Assembly: GCF_023195885.1 (NCBI RefSeq)
Contig: NZ_JALPKO010000012.1
Location: 1 to 46,002 of the forward strand
Origin: Methylonatrum kenyense
Lineage (GTDB): Bacteria > Pseudomonadota > Gammaproteobacteria > Nitrococcales > Aquisalimonadaceae
DNA: 46,002 nt
Reading direction: 5' to 3'
In this document: piece after piece, positions 18,813-26,014 of the stretch
Layout of the letters: each line of letters begins with the position of its first letter
Numbering within the stretch: the first letter of the stretch is position 1
Notes under the pieces: model-generated
Database searches by the model: none
What the model was told of the DNA's origin: nothing
The model's input: only the letters and a program-made list of their open reading frames with translations
Program-made: the position numbers and the translations under genes

Positions 18813-20411
18813 ATGCTTGAAGCCGTCCGAAAATCGCTAAACGACTTGCTGCAGCAGGTGGACGCAGACGAACTGCACCTGGGCCTGAAGGGGCTGGAGA
18901 AGGAGAGCCTGCGGGTCACTGCGGACGGCTCGATCGCGCAGACACCGCATCCGGCGGTTTTCGGTTCGGCCCTGACGCATCCGTGGATTACCACCGATTA
19001 CTCGGAGGCCCTGCTCGAATTCATCACGCCGCCGGCATCGGAACTGCAACACGGCCTGCAGTCCCTGGACGAAATCCACCGGCATGTCCTGTCCCATCTG
19101 GACGAGGAATTGCTGTGGACCAGCAGTATGCCCTGTGTGGTCCGCGGTGCCGACAATATTCCGATTGCCCGCTACGGCGACTCCAATATCGGCCGGATGC
19201 GGCATATCTACCGGCGCGGACTGGACTGGCGCTACGGCCGGGCGATGCAGGCGATCGCCGGAATCCATTTCAATTATTCATTCAGCGGCCCGGTGCTGCG
19301 GGCGCTGCAGGCGCAGCGCGGCCACCGCGGGCCGATTCGGGATTTCAGTTCCAAGGCCTATTTCGGCCTGATCCGCAATTTCCAGCGCTTCGGCTGGCTG
19401 ATTCCGCTGCTCTACGGTGCCTCGCCAGCCCTGTGCCGCTCCTTCGCCGGCAACCAGGAACTGGGCTTCAGCGAATTCAGTGACGACACCCTTTACGAAC
19501 CGTACGGCACGTCGTTGCGGATGAGCGACATAGGCTACAAGAACAAGGCCCAGGCCGCGCTGAACATCTCCTACGACAGCCTGGAGAGCTACGTCGCCAG
19601 CCTGAGCCGGGCCATCAACACCAGCGATGCGGAGTACGAACGCATTGGCGTGCGGGTGGAGGGCGAATACCGGCAGCTGAATACCAACGTGCTGCAGATC
19701 GAGAACGAATACTACAGCTTCATCCGGCCGAAGGCGGTGGCCCGCTCCGGCGAAAAGCCGACGCTGGCGCTCCAACGCGCCGGGGTGGAGTACATCGAGG
19801 TCCGGGCGCTGGACCTGAACCCGTTCGAGGCCATCGGCACCAACGTCGAGACACTGCGGTTCGTCGAGTGCCTGCTGTATCTTTGTCTGCTGCGCGACAG
19901 CCCACCGATCAGCCCCCGCGAACTGGGCGGCATCAACCGCAACCAGGGTCTGGTGGCGCGTTACGGCCGTGACCCGGACCTGGTGCTGCAGCATCAGCGG
20001 GATGCGCAGCTGCCACTGCGGGACTGGGCCCTGTCGCTTCTGGACGAGATGGCCCTGGTGGCCGCCGCGCTCGACAGGGGACGGACAGGCTCTCCCTACG
20101 CCGAGGCAATCGACAACGCCCGGCTTGCGGTGGAGGATACGTCCCGCACCCTGTCGGCGCAGGTGCTCGCGCAGATGCAGCAACGTGAGGAGGGATTCAT
20201 CGAATTTGCGCTGGCGCAATCCAGGCTGCACGCCCGACAGCTCAAGGCACGGCCGTTATCCGGGGAACAGGAAGCCATATTCACGGCCACGGCAGCGCAA
20301 TCGCTGAGCGAGCAACATGCCATCGAGGCCGCCGACGAGCTCAGTTTCGAGGACTATCTTGCCCGCTACATGGAGCAGGATGCGATTAGCGCACCGGAAT
20401 CAGTGCCGTAG
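18813..20411 (+). CDS. gshA: Glutamate-cysteine ligase (class I GshA)
   Basis: A 532-residue cytoplasmic ligase that catalyses the first and limiting step of glutathione synthesis. The start LGLKGLEKESLRV, the TDYSEALLEFITPP block (glutamate and metal site), HFNYSF, and YIEVRALDLNPFEAIG are typical of gammaproteobacterial GshA (E. coli 518 residues). It lies alone between two convergent two-component modules; its stop is 7 nt from the stop of the module 2 kinase on the other strand. A possible promoter lies in the 108-nt gap after the module 1 kinase, with an AT-rich tract at 18738-18760. Confidence 0.95.
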   Translation: MLEAVRKSLNDLLQQVDADELHLGLKGLEKESLRVTADGSIAQTPHPAVFGSALTHPWITTDYSEALLEFITPPASELQHGLQSLDEIHRHVLSHLDEELLWTSSMPCVVRGADNIPIARYGDSNIGRMRHIYRRGLDWRYGRAMQAIAGIHFNYSFSGPVLRALQAQRGHRGPIRDFSSKAYFGLIRNFQRFGWLIPLLYGASPALCRSFAGNQELGFSEFSDDTLYEPYGTSLRMSDIGYKNKAQAALNISYDSLESYVASLSRAINTSDAEYERIGVRVEGEYRQLNTNVLQIENEYYSFIRPKAVARSGEKPTLALQRAGVEYIEVRALDLNPFEAIGTNVETLRFVECLLYLCLLRDSPPISPRELGGINRNQGLVARYGRDPDLVLQHQRDAQLPLRDWALSLLDEMALVAAALDRGRTGSPYAEAIDNARLAVEDTSRTLSAQVLAQMQQREEGFIEFALAQSRLHARQLKARPLSGEQEAIFTATAAQSLSEQHAIEAADELSFEDYLARYMEQDAISAPESVP

Positions 20412-20418
20412 CCGCTAG

Positions 20419-21756
20419 CTAGGCCGTTCCGACCCGCACCTCGATGCGCACCGACAAACCACCCTCTGCCGACACGCCGAGCTGCATGTCACCGGCGTAA
20501 AGATCCACCAGTTCGCGGACGATCGCCATGCCGAGGCCGGAGCGGGACCGTTCGCTGTCGACCAGCTTACCGCGATCCATGGCCGCCCGGCGCTGCGCCT
20601 CGGACATACCGGGCCCGTCGTCCTCCACCAGCATCCACAGGCGACCGTCCCCGGCATCCACCGTCAGGCGGACCTGCGTATTGGCCCAGCGAACCGCGTT
20701 TTCCAGCAGATTCCCGGCGAGCTCCTGCAGATCATGCGGGTCCACGGACACCCGCAGGCGTTCATCGATCTTCGCATCCAGCGTCACACCCCGGCGTTCG
20801 GCCATCTTGCCGAGTCCGTCAAGCACCGGGGCCAGCGCGGTGGTCACCATGATCTGGCCGGAGAAACCGGCGGAGCCGGCAGCCGAAGCCCTTGCCAGAT
20901 GGTGCCGCACGGCCTCGTCGACCCGCTTGAGCTCGCGCTCGAAACGTCCCTGCTCTCGCTCCGGAAGCTGCGCCAGTTGGGTCCGCATGACCGCGAGCGG
21001 GGTCTTGATCGCATGTGCCAGATTGCCGGCCGCATTGCGGCCCCGCTCGATCAATCGGCGGTCCCTGTCCAAGACACGATTCATGGTCTCGGCGAGGCCA
21101 CGAAGATCCGCAGGCAGGCGCGTATCCAGCGCCGCCCGCTGCCCGGTTTGCACTTCGTGCAGGTCCGCACGCATGCGTCGCAACGGTGCCAGCCCCCAGC
21201 GCAGTTGGACGGCAATCAACAGCAACAGCAATACGCCAAGACTGGCCAGGGAAATCAGCAGCAGGCGCCGGAAACCGGCCACTTCCGCCTGCACCTCGGT
21301 GGTCGGCCCGGCGACCACGACCTGCAAGGGCTGCGGGTAATCCGGCAGCCGCAAGCGGCGCTGCACCTGCCGCACCGGCTGCTCCCGTGGCCCCATGGCA
21401 TCGCCGGCCATGACCTCACCCGAGACGCCGCCGGCAAGCGGCGGCAGATCCTCGTCCCACAGCGAACGTGACGACAGCAGTGGACCCTCCGGGTCGGATA
21501 CCTGCCAGTACCAGCCGGAGAACACCTGCTCGAAACGGGCATCGCCCAGCGAACGCGACAGGTCCAGCCGGCCATCGGCGTCGGCCCGTATCGCACTGGA
21601 TGTGACGTGGAGCATGGCCTTCAGACGCTCGTCAAAGGCCTGGTTGACCGCCGACTGAAAGGCGAGCGACAGGGCAATGCCGGCCAGCGGCAGGATCAGC
21701 AGCACGAGCAGCCATGAGGCCAGCAACAGGCGTGCAACCAGGGGCCAGTGCTTCAT
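20419..21756 (-). CDS. Sensor histidine kinase, module 2
   Basis: A 445-residue inner-membrane kinase. TM1 is about residues 10-33, the periplasmic region about 34-160, and TM2 about 163-184. The H box is NLAHAIKTPLAVMRTQ (His248), followed by LAGNLLENAVRWA (N box), VEDDGPGMS (G1) and RSGLGMAIVRELVDLY (G2). The layout, length and H box mirror module 1. The GTG/ATG start overlaps the end of its regulator by 4 nt. Ligand unknown; the PhoQ-like form suggests sensing of cations, peptides or envelope state, which is inference. Confidence 0.92.
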   Translation of the reverse strand: MKHWPLVARLLLASWLLVLLILPLAGIALSLAFQSAVNQAFDERLKAMLHVTSSAIRADADGRLDLSRSLGDARFEQVFSGWYWQVSDPEGPLLSSRSLWDEDLPPLAGGVSGEVMAGDAMGPREQPVRQVQRRLRLPDYPQPLQVVVAGPTTEVQAEVAGFRRLLLISLASLGVLLLLLIAVQLRWGLAPLRRMRADLHEVQTGQRAALDTRLPADLRGLAETMNRVLDRDRRLIERGRNAAGNLAHAIKTPLAVMRTQLAQLPEREQGRFERELKRVDEAVRHHLARASAAGSAGFSGQIMVTTALAPVLDGLGKMAERRGVTLDAKIDERLRVSVDPHDLQELAGNLLENAVRWANTQVRLTVDAGDGRLWMLVEDDGPGMSEAQRRAAMDRGKLVDSERSRSGLGMAIVRELVDLYAGDMQLGVSAEGGLSVRIEVRVGTA

Positions 21757-22430
21757 GAGCCGGCCGCAGTCGTCGGACCGACCACCCGGTAGCCACGGCC
21801 GCGCACAGTTTCGATCAGATCCGACCCCAGCTTGCGCCGCAGCCGGCTGATCTGCACATCAATGACATTGGAATCCGGCTGCTGGTCCCGCTCGTAGACG
21901 TGCTCCACCAGCTCCAGGCGGCTGACCAGCCGCGGCATGGCGTGCAGCAGGTATTCCAGCAATCGCAGTTCCTGCGCGGTGAGACTCACCGGCAGGCCGG
22001 ACTGGGTCAGCACGCCGGTATGCGTGTCCAGCGCCAGGTCACCCACACGCAACACCGGGTGCGCGTGTCCATGCGCACGGCGCAGCAGCGCACGCAGGCG
22101 GAACAGCAGCTCACCGGTTTCGAAAGGCTTGGTCAGATAGTCATCGGCACCGGCGGAAAAACCGGCCGCCTTGTCCGACCAGCGGCCGCGGGCGGTCAGC
22201 ACCAGCACGGGCAGATTGATGCCCTGCTCCCGCCAGCGGGACAACCACGCCGTGCCATCGCCGTCCGGCAGCCCCAGGTCCAGCACGATGACATCATAGT
22301 GCTCGGTGGCGATCAGGAAATCGGCCTCGGCACCGGTAGCCGTGTGATCCAGCAGCACACCGGCTTCGCTCATCGCCTCGCCCAGGGCCTCGGCCAGTCC
22401 CAGGTCATCCTCGACCAGCAGGATCTTCAT
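21753..22430 (-). CDS. OmpR/PhoP-type response regulator, module 2
   Basis: A 225-residue regulator with phosphoacceptor Asp51 (IVLDLGLPDGDG), LVLTAR, LTKPF and a winged helix ending SNVIDVQISRLRRKL and ETVRGRGYRVV. It shares with the module 1 regulator the interdomain HAHPVLRVGDLALDT block (WAHPVLEAGPIALDT there), so the two are likely paralogs that have diverged considerably. It sits 42 nt after the PepSY gene and 4 nt overlaps the kinase. Confidence 0.92.
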   Translation of the reverse strand: MKILLVEDDLGLAEALGEAMSEAGVLLDHTATGAEADFLIATEHYDVIVLDLGLPDGDGTAWLSRWREQGINLPVLVLTARGRWSDKAAGFSAGADDYLTKPFETGELLFRLRALLRRAHGHAHPVLRVGDLALDTHTGVLTQSGLPVSLTAQELRLLEYLLHAMPRLVSRLELVEHVYERDQQPDSNVIDVQISRLRRKLGSDLIETVRGRGYRVVGPTTAAGS

Positions 22431-22472
22431 GCCGCAGCCCCGTGCCGGCCGGACGGCCTGATCAACGGTCGC

Positions 22473-22811
22473 CTAGCGGGCCTGATCACGCCGCATCTCA
22501 CGGATATTGACCCCACGGATGCTACGCAGCTCGCCGCTTGCCGCATCGAACAGGAATTCGACACGCTGGCCACTGGGACCCAGCAAGTCGATTTCATACA
22601 CCAGTTCATCATCATGGACTTCCAGTTCCACCTCGATCACCTGCCCCCGGTAGCGCTCGTCGAGCCAGTCGAGGATCGTTGTCAGCGGCACGATCCGGCC
22701 CTCGGCAACCGCCTCGCGCAGCTCCGGTCGGGCCTCGTCCGCGCCCAGCGGAGCACCAACGAGGCCCGTCGCCAGACAGCATGCCATACAGAATCGAAGG
22801 AAATTTTCCAT
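22473..22811 (-). CDS. Exported PepSY domain protein of two-component module 2
   Basis: A 112-residue exported protein with an N-terminal signal (FLRFCMACCLATGLVGAPLGA). The PepSY domain is REAVAEGRIVPLTTILDWL, then EVELEVHDDELVYEIDLL and FLFDAASGELRSIRG, close to the canonical PepSY pattern. It precedes the regulator and kinase in the same order as module 1. The 269-bp MITE at 22820-23088 ends, with its target duplication, only 4 nt from the ATG, so its ribosome-binding region is the element junction (CCCTAGGCGC) and its promoter must lie inside or beyond the element. Confidence 0.78.
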   Translation of the reverse strand: MENFLRFCMACCLATGLVGAPLGADEARPELREAVAEGRIVPLTTILDWLDERYRGQVIEVELEVHDDELVYEIDLLGPSGQRVEFLFDAASGELRSIRGVNIREMRRDQAR

Positions 22812-22819
22812 GCGCCTAG

Positions 22820-23088
22820 GGAAACACTGATTTATTCCCGCGTCTGCGCCCGAGACCGGTTTTGGTCATCTGGCAAGGCGCGGTGCCGGTTCGGTAGCCC
22901 GAGCTACCGGGCCGGTGGCGTAACACAGTCAGGGGCCAAAACCGGCCGGGCCCTTCGGGTTGGGCCGCATTTTCCCGACTGCTGCGTTGCGCTGCTTGAC
23001 CGCAGAACGACTGCGGCGCTGCACAGCGCGCCTTGCCTCGGAAAAAATGCGGACTCCAACGCAGGCGCGCGAATAAATGATTGTTTCC
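22820..23088. mobile_element. 269-bp MITE-like element, copy A (CTAG target duplication)
   Basis: The ends are GGAAACACTGATTTATTC (22820-22837) and its imperfect complement GAATAAATGATTGTTTCC (23071-23088). CTAG flanks both sides (22816-22819 and 23089-23092). The interior shows two large foldable arms. Arm 1 is ccggttttgg (22856-22865) with ccaaaaccgg (22936-22945), enclosing a ggtagc/gctacc hairpin. Arm 2 is ccgcattttcccga (22965-22978) with tcggaaaaaatgcgg (23038-23052). It has no coding capacity. It is about 93-95% identical by eye to copy B at 44736. The 4-bp YTAR duplications fit IS5-group transposition in trans. Confidence 0.85.
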
Positions 23089-23092
23089 CTAG

Positions 23093-23225
23093 AGTGTCAG
23101 CAGACAGATGAATCGGTTATGAACAGGGTATTCAGATCACGGCAAGACGGGGTCTGTTGAAATAGGCGCCGTATCCCGAGATCCGGGACGCATCGACCTA
23201 GTCCCCAATGCCTGATGGAGGCCCC
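23093..23225 (+). promoter_or_regulatory. Leader and promoter region of the BOF/PepSY gene
   Basis: These 133 nt between the MITE copy and the BOF/PepSY gene must hold its promoter. The AT-rich part is 23100-23160. The start codon ATG 23226 is preceded by GGAGG (tgatGGAGGccccATG), which is a strong ribosome-binding site and fixes the start. Confidence 0.5.
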
Positions 23226-24086
23226 ATGTACAAAGCATTCACTACCGTGATCGGCGTCGCCACCCTGCTGACAGGGGCCGCCATCGCACAGACCGATATC
23301 GGCGACTTGACCAATGACGACACGGTCACGATCCGTGGCGAGGTGACCAGCGTCTGGGGCAACGACTTCGTGCTGCGAGACGACAGCGCCGACATCCTGG
23401 TGGAGGCAGGCCCGACCTGGTACCACGAAATCGGCATCGAGGCCGGCGAGACGCTGGAGGTGACCGGGCAGCAGCACGGCGAGCGGTTCAGCGCGTTTAC
23501 CATCGAGCGGCCGAATGGCCAGTTGATCCGCGTGCGGCCGGAGTCGGGCCAGGCGCCCTGGGCAGGCCGCCGCGAGGCGGCACCGACGGAGGATGCCGCC
23601 GAGGCCGCGCCCGCACCACCGGCGGAAGCCGGACGCACACCCGGGGCCGAAGCGCCGGAACAGGCACCGGCCGCCACGCCGCAGCACAGCTATGGCATGA
23701 GCCGCGAGGACGTGGAACGGGCACTGTCCATTGCGCTGGACTACGGCTTTGTCACGTTCGACGAGGTGGAATACGAGGGCGATGGCATCATCGAGGTCGA
23801 GGGCTGGCTGGAGGACGGCTGGGAGGCGGAAATCGAGATCCATATCTCCAGCGGGGAAATCGTCAAGGAGAAGCGGGAACGCTCCAGCAGCGGCCCGGGA
23901 CTCAGTGCCGACCAGATCCTGCAATCCATGGACGTGGCCGCAGCCGAGGGCATGGTCCGCTTCGACGAGATCGAGAAGGACGGCAGCAACGAGATCGAGG
24001 TGGAGGGCTGGGACGCCAGCGGCCGGGAGATGGAGATCGACATGGATGCCCAGACCTTCCGCATCCTGAAAATCGATATCGACTGA
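23226..24086 (+). CDS. Exported BOF (YgiW-like) plus double PepSY protein
   Basis: A 286-residue exported protein. After a signal peptide (AFTTVIGVATLLTGAAIAQ) comes an OB-fold of the BOF/YgiW type, IGDLTNDDTVTIRGEVTSVW with FVLRDDSADILVEAG (about 23-95). An Ala/Pro/Glu-rich linker follows (about 108-155). Two PepSY-like repeats come next, SREDVERALSIALDYGFVTFDEVEYEG and SADQILQSMDVAAAEGMVRFDEIEKDG (about 160-220 and 223-286). The repeats are very acidic. BOF proteins bind ligands or cations in the periplasm in known cases. Start chosen for its GGAGG site. Close to two PepSY-linked kinases and a Cpx-like system, it may be a shared periplasmic sensor or target. Confidence 0.8.
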   Translation: MYKAFTTVIGVATLLTGAAIAQTDIGDLTNDDTVTIRGEVTSVWGNDFVLRDDSADILVEAGPTWYHEIGIEAGETLEVTGQQHGERFSAFTIERPNGQLIRVRPESGQAPWAGRREAAPTEDAAEAAPAPPAEAGRTPGAEAPEQAPAATPQHSYGMSREDVERALSIALDYGFVTFDEVEYEGDGIIEVEGWLEDGWEAEIEIHISSGEIVKEKRERSSSGPGLSADQILQSMDVAAAEGMVRFDEIEKDGSNEIEVEGWDASGREMEIDMDAQTFRILKIDID

Positions 24087-24097
24087 GGTAATGACTG

Positions 24098-24131
24098 CGC
24101 CGATGAGCCTCGGGCAAGGAGGCCATCGGCG
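24098..24131. terminator. Bidirectional terminator-like hairpin
   Basis: Between two convergent stops, cgccgatg (24098-24105) pairs with catcggcg (24124-24131) and gcctc (24107-24111) pairs with gaggc (24119-24123). This gives a 13-bp stem with one bulged A and a 7-nt loop. There is no long T run on either side, so efficient intrinsic termination is not certain. Confidence 0.5.
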
Positions 24132-24140
24132 GGTTGTCGC

Positions 24141-24395
24141 TCAATGGCGGTCCGGCAGCGTGATGTTGAGTTCCAGGACTTCGCAGTCGCCCTCGCGATC
24201 CAGCTGGATCTGGACCGCATCCTGATCCACCTCCACGTAGCGGCGAATCACTTTCAGGATCTCGCTCTGCAACTCCGGCAGATAATCCGGTCCGCCACGA
24301 GTGGCCCGCTCCCGGGCGACAACAATCTGCAAACGCTCCTTGGCAACATTGGCGGAACGCTTCCTCTGGGATCGGAAGTAATCGAGAAAGCTCAT
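24141..24395 (-). CDS. minE: Cell division topological specificity factor MinE
   Basis: An 84-residue protein that stimulates the MinD ATPase and drives pole-to-pole oscillation. The N-terminal membrane-binding helix MSFLDYFRS, the MinD contact helix NVAKERLQIVVARERA, and the dimerisation part PELQSEILKVIRRYV are all present. The frame is open upstream but that overlaps minD, so the start is at MSFLDY, 4 nt after the minD stop. Last gene of minCDE. Confidence 0.97.
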   Translation of the reverse strand: MSFLDYFRSQRKRSANVAKERLQIVVARERATRGGPDYLPELQSEILKVIRRYVEVDQDAVQIQLDREGDCEVLELNITLPDRH

Positions 24396-24399
24396 CGCA

Positions 24400-25215
24400 T
24401 CAACCTCCGAACAGGCGGCCGAACAGGCCTTTTTTCTCAAGCTGCAGGAAGCGATGCGGGCGATCCTCGCCGAGGAATCGGGCAACCGAATCCTGATAGG
24501 CCTGACCGGCATCGGAGTCTTCTTCCAGAATCACGGGTACACCGGCGTTGGAGGCGTTCAGCACCGCCTGGCTTTCCGGAATCACGCCGAGCAGGTCTAT
24601 GGCCAGGATTTCCTTGACGTCCTCGACACTGAGCATCTCGCCCTTCTGCACCCGCTGCGGGGAATAGCGGGTCAGCAGCAACTGTTCGCGGACCGGCGGA
24701 TCACCGTTCGCCGCCCGTCGGGTCTTGCTGGCAAGGATGCCGAGCACGCGATCCGAATCGCGCACCGAGGATACCTCGGGGTTGGTGACGATGATTGCCT
24801 CGTCGGCGTAGTACATCGCCAGCAACGCGCCCCGTTCGATGCCTGCCGGGGAATCGCAGATGATGTAATCGAAGTCCTTCGACAGTTCGGTGAGCACCCG
24901 CTCGACGCCTTCCTCGGTCAGGGCGTCCTTGTCCCGGGTCTGCGACGCGGCAAGGATGAACAGGTTGTCGACCCGCTTGTCGCGAATCAGCGCCTGGTTC
25001 AGGCTCGCCTCTTCGTGAATCACGTTAATGAAGTCGTAGACGACCCGGCGCTCGCAACCCATGATCAGGTCCAGGTTGCGCAGTCCCACGTCGAAGTCCA
25101 CCAGCACCGTGCGATGCCCGGCCTTCGCCAGGCCCGCGCCTATCGCGGCACTGGTCGTGGTCTTGCCGACCCCGCCCTTGCCGGAAGTGACGACAACAAT
25201 CTTTGCCACGTTCAT
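24400..25215 (-). CDS. minD: Septum site-determining ATPase MinD
   Basis: A 271-residue ParA/MinD-type ATPase. The deviant Walker A is SGKGGVGKTT (11-20) with the signature Lys13. Walker B/switch segments are VDFDVGLRNLDL and YIICDSPAGIE. The C-terminal amphipathic membrane-targeting helix is KKGLFGRLFGG. It binds membrane in the ATP form and recruits MinC and MinE. It starts 44 nt after minC. Confidence 0.98.
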   Translation of the reverse strand: MNVAKIVVVTSGKGGVGKTTTSAAIGAGLAKAGHRTVLVDFDVGLRNLDLIMGCERRVVYDFINVIHEEASLNQALIRDKRVDNLFILAASQTRDKDALTEEGVERVLTELSKDFDYIICDSPAGIERGALLAMYYADEAIIVTNPEVSSVRDSDRVLGILASKTRRAANGDPPVREQLLLTRYSPQRVQKGEMLSVEDVKEILAIDLLGVIPESQAVLNASNAGVPVILEEDSDAGQAYQDSVARFLGEDRPHRFLQLEKKGLFGRLFGG

Positions 25216-25259
25216 GTCCTCCAGATGGAAATTCCCCCGGCAACCCGGCCGTTTCCGTC

Positions 25260-25982
25260 CTACAGTGCCCGGATGTCCAGGCTGTCCCCGTCCAGCGCAA
25301 TCTGCACGGCCTTGCCGCGGAGCGCATCCTCGAACTGCTCACTGACGCTGTAGGTCCCGTTGATCGAAACCAGCTCGGCCCGGAACGACCGACAGAAGAT
25401 GCGGGCACCGGTGTCACCACGAACACCAGCCAGGGCGCGCCCGCCGAGGCTGCCGTAAATGTGGATGTGCCCGTCCGCCAGCACCTCGGCACCGGGACTA
25501 ACGGCGCTCATTACCACCAGATCACCGCCCCGCGCGTAGATCTGCTGGCCGGAGCGCACCGGCTGCGTCACGATCATGCCGGCTTCGGTTGCCACCGCCT
25601 TCGGCCCGGACTCGTCGCCCGTCTGCCGGCGCCTGGACTCACCGCCGGCACTGTCGCGATCAGCAGGAAACACGGCCAGGCCGGCCGCTGCGGCCGCCTC
25701 GCGCCAGTCCTCGCCACCGCCACGGATGCCCACGGGAACGAACTGACGGGCCTGAAGCAGGCCGGACAACCCGGCGAGATCGAGGTAGAGATCGCTGTCG
25801 GCAACAGCCTCGACATCGAGAATCACGGGCAGAAATCGGAAGAAATCCGGGGCTTCCTGCACACGGCGATCCAGTTCCCTCGCCAGCACCTCCACTGAGG
25901 GATCCAGCAGCCGAAGCACGGTCAGGGTCATCATGCGACCCTTGAGTTCAAGTACCGGTTTGACTGCCTGTGCGCCTGCCAT
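25260..25982 (-). CDS. minC: Septum site-determining protein MinC
   Basis: A 240-residue FtsZ antagonist. The N-terminal domain begins VLELKGRMMTLTVLRLLDP. The C-terminal beta-helix is recognised by GQQIYARGGDLVVMSAVSPGAEVLADGHIHIYG (only described here as a pattern), with the RGD segment and the GRALAGVRGD turn that bind MinD. I start at MAGAQAVKPV (25982); a start at 26018 would overlap the kinase stop. It follows the kinase gene by 32 nt, so the TCS transcript may read into minCDE. Confidence 0.96.
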   Translation of the reverse strand: MAGAQAVKPVLELKGRMMTLTVLRLLDPSVEVLARELDRRVQEAPDFFRFLPVILDVEAVADSDLYLDLAGLSGLLQARQFVPVGIRGGGEDWREAAAAAGLAVFPADRDSAGGESRRRQTGDESGPKAVATEAGMIVTQPVRSGQQIYARGGDLVVMSAVSPGAEVLADGHIHIYGSLGGRALAGVRGDTGARIFCRSFRAELVSINGTYSVSEQFEDALRGKAVQIALDGDSLDIRAL

Positions 25983-26014
25983 TGTGCCCCTGTCGCGGTA
26001 GGCCGGTGACCCCC

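Noticed and set aside
21900-23111. 403-codon frame running through the module 2 regulator and the MITE
   Set aside because: Crosses a mobile element and is antisense to two clear genes.
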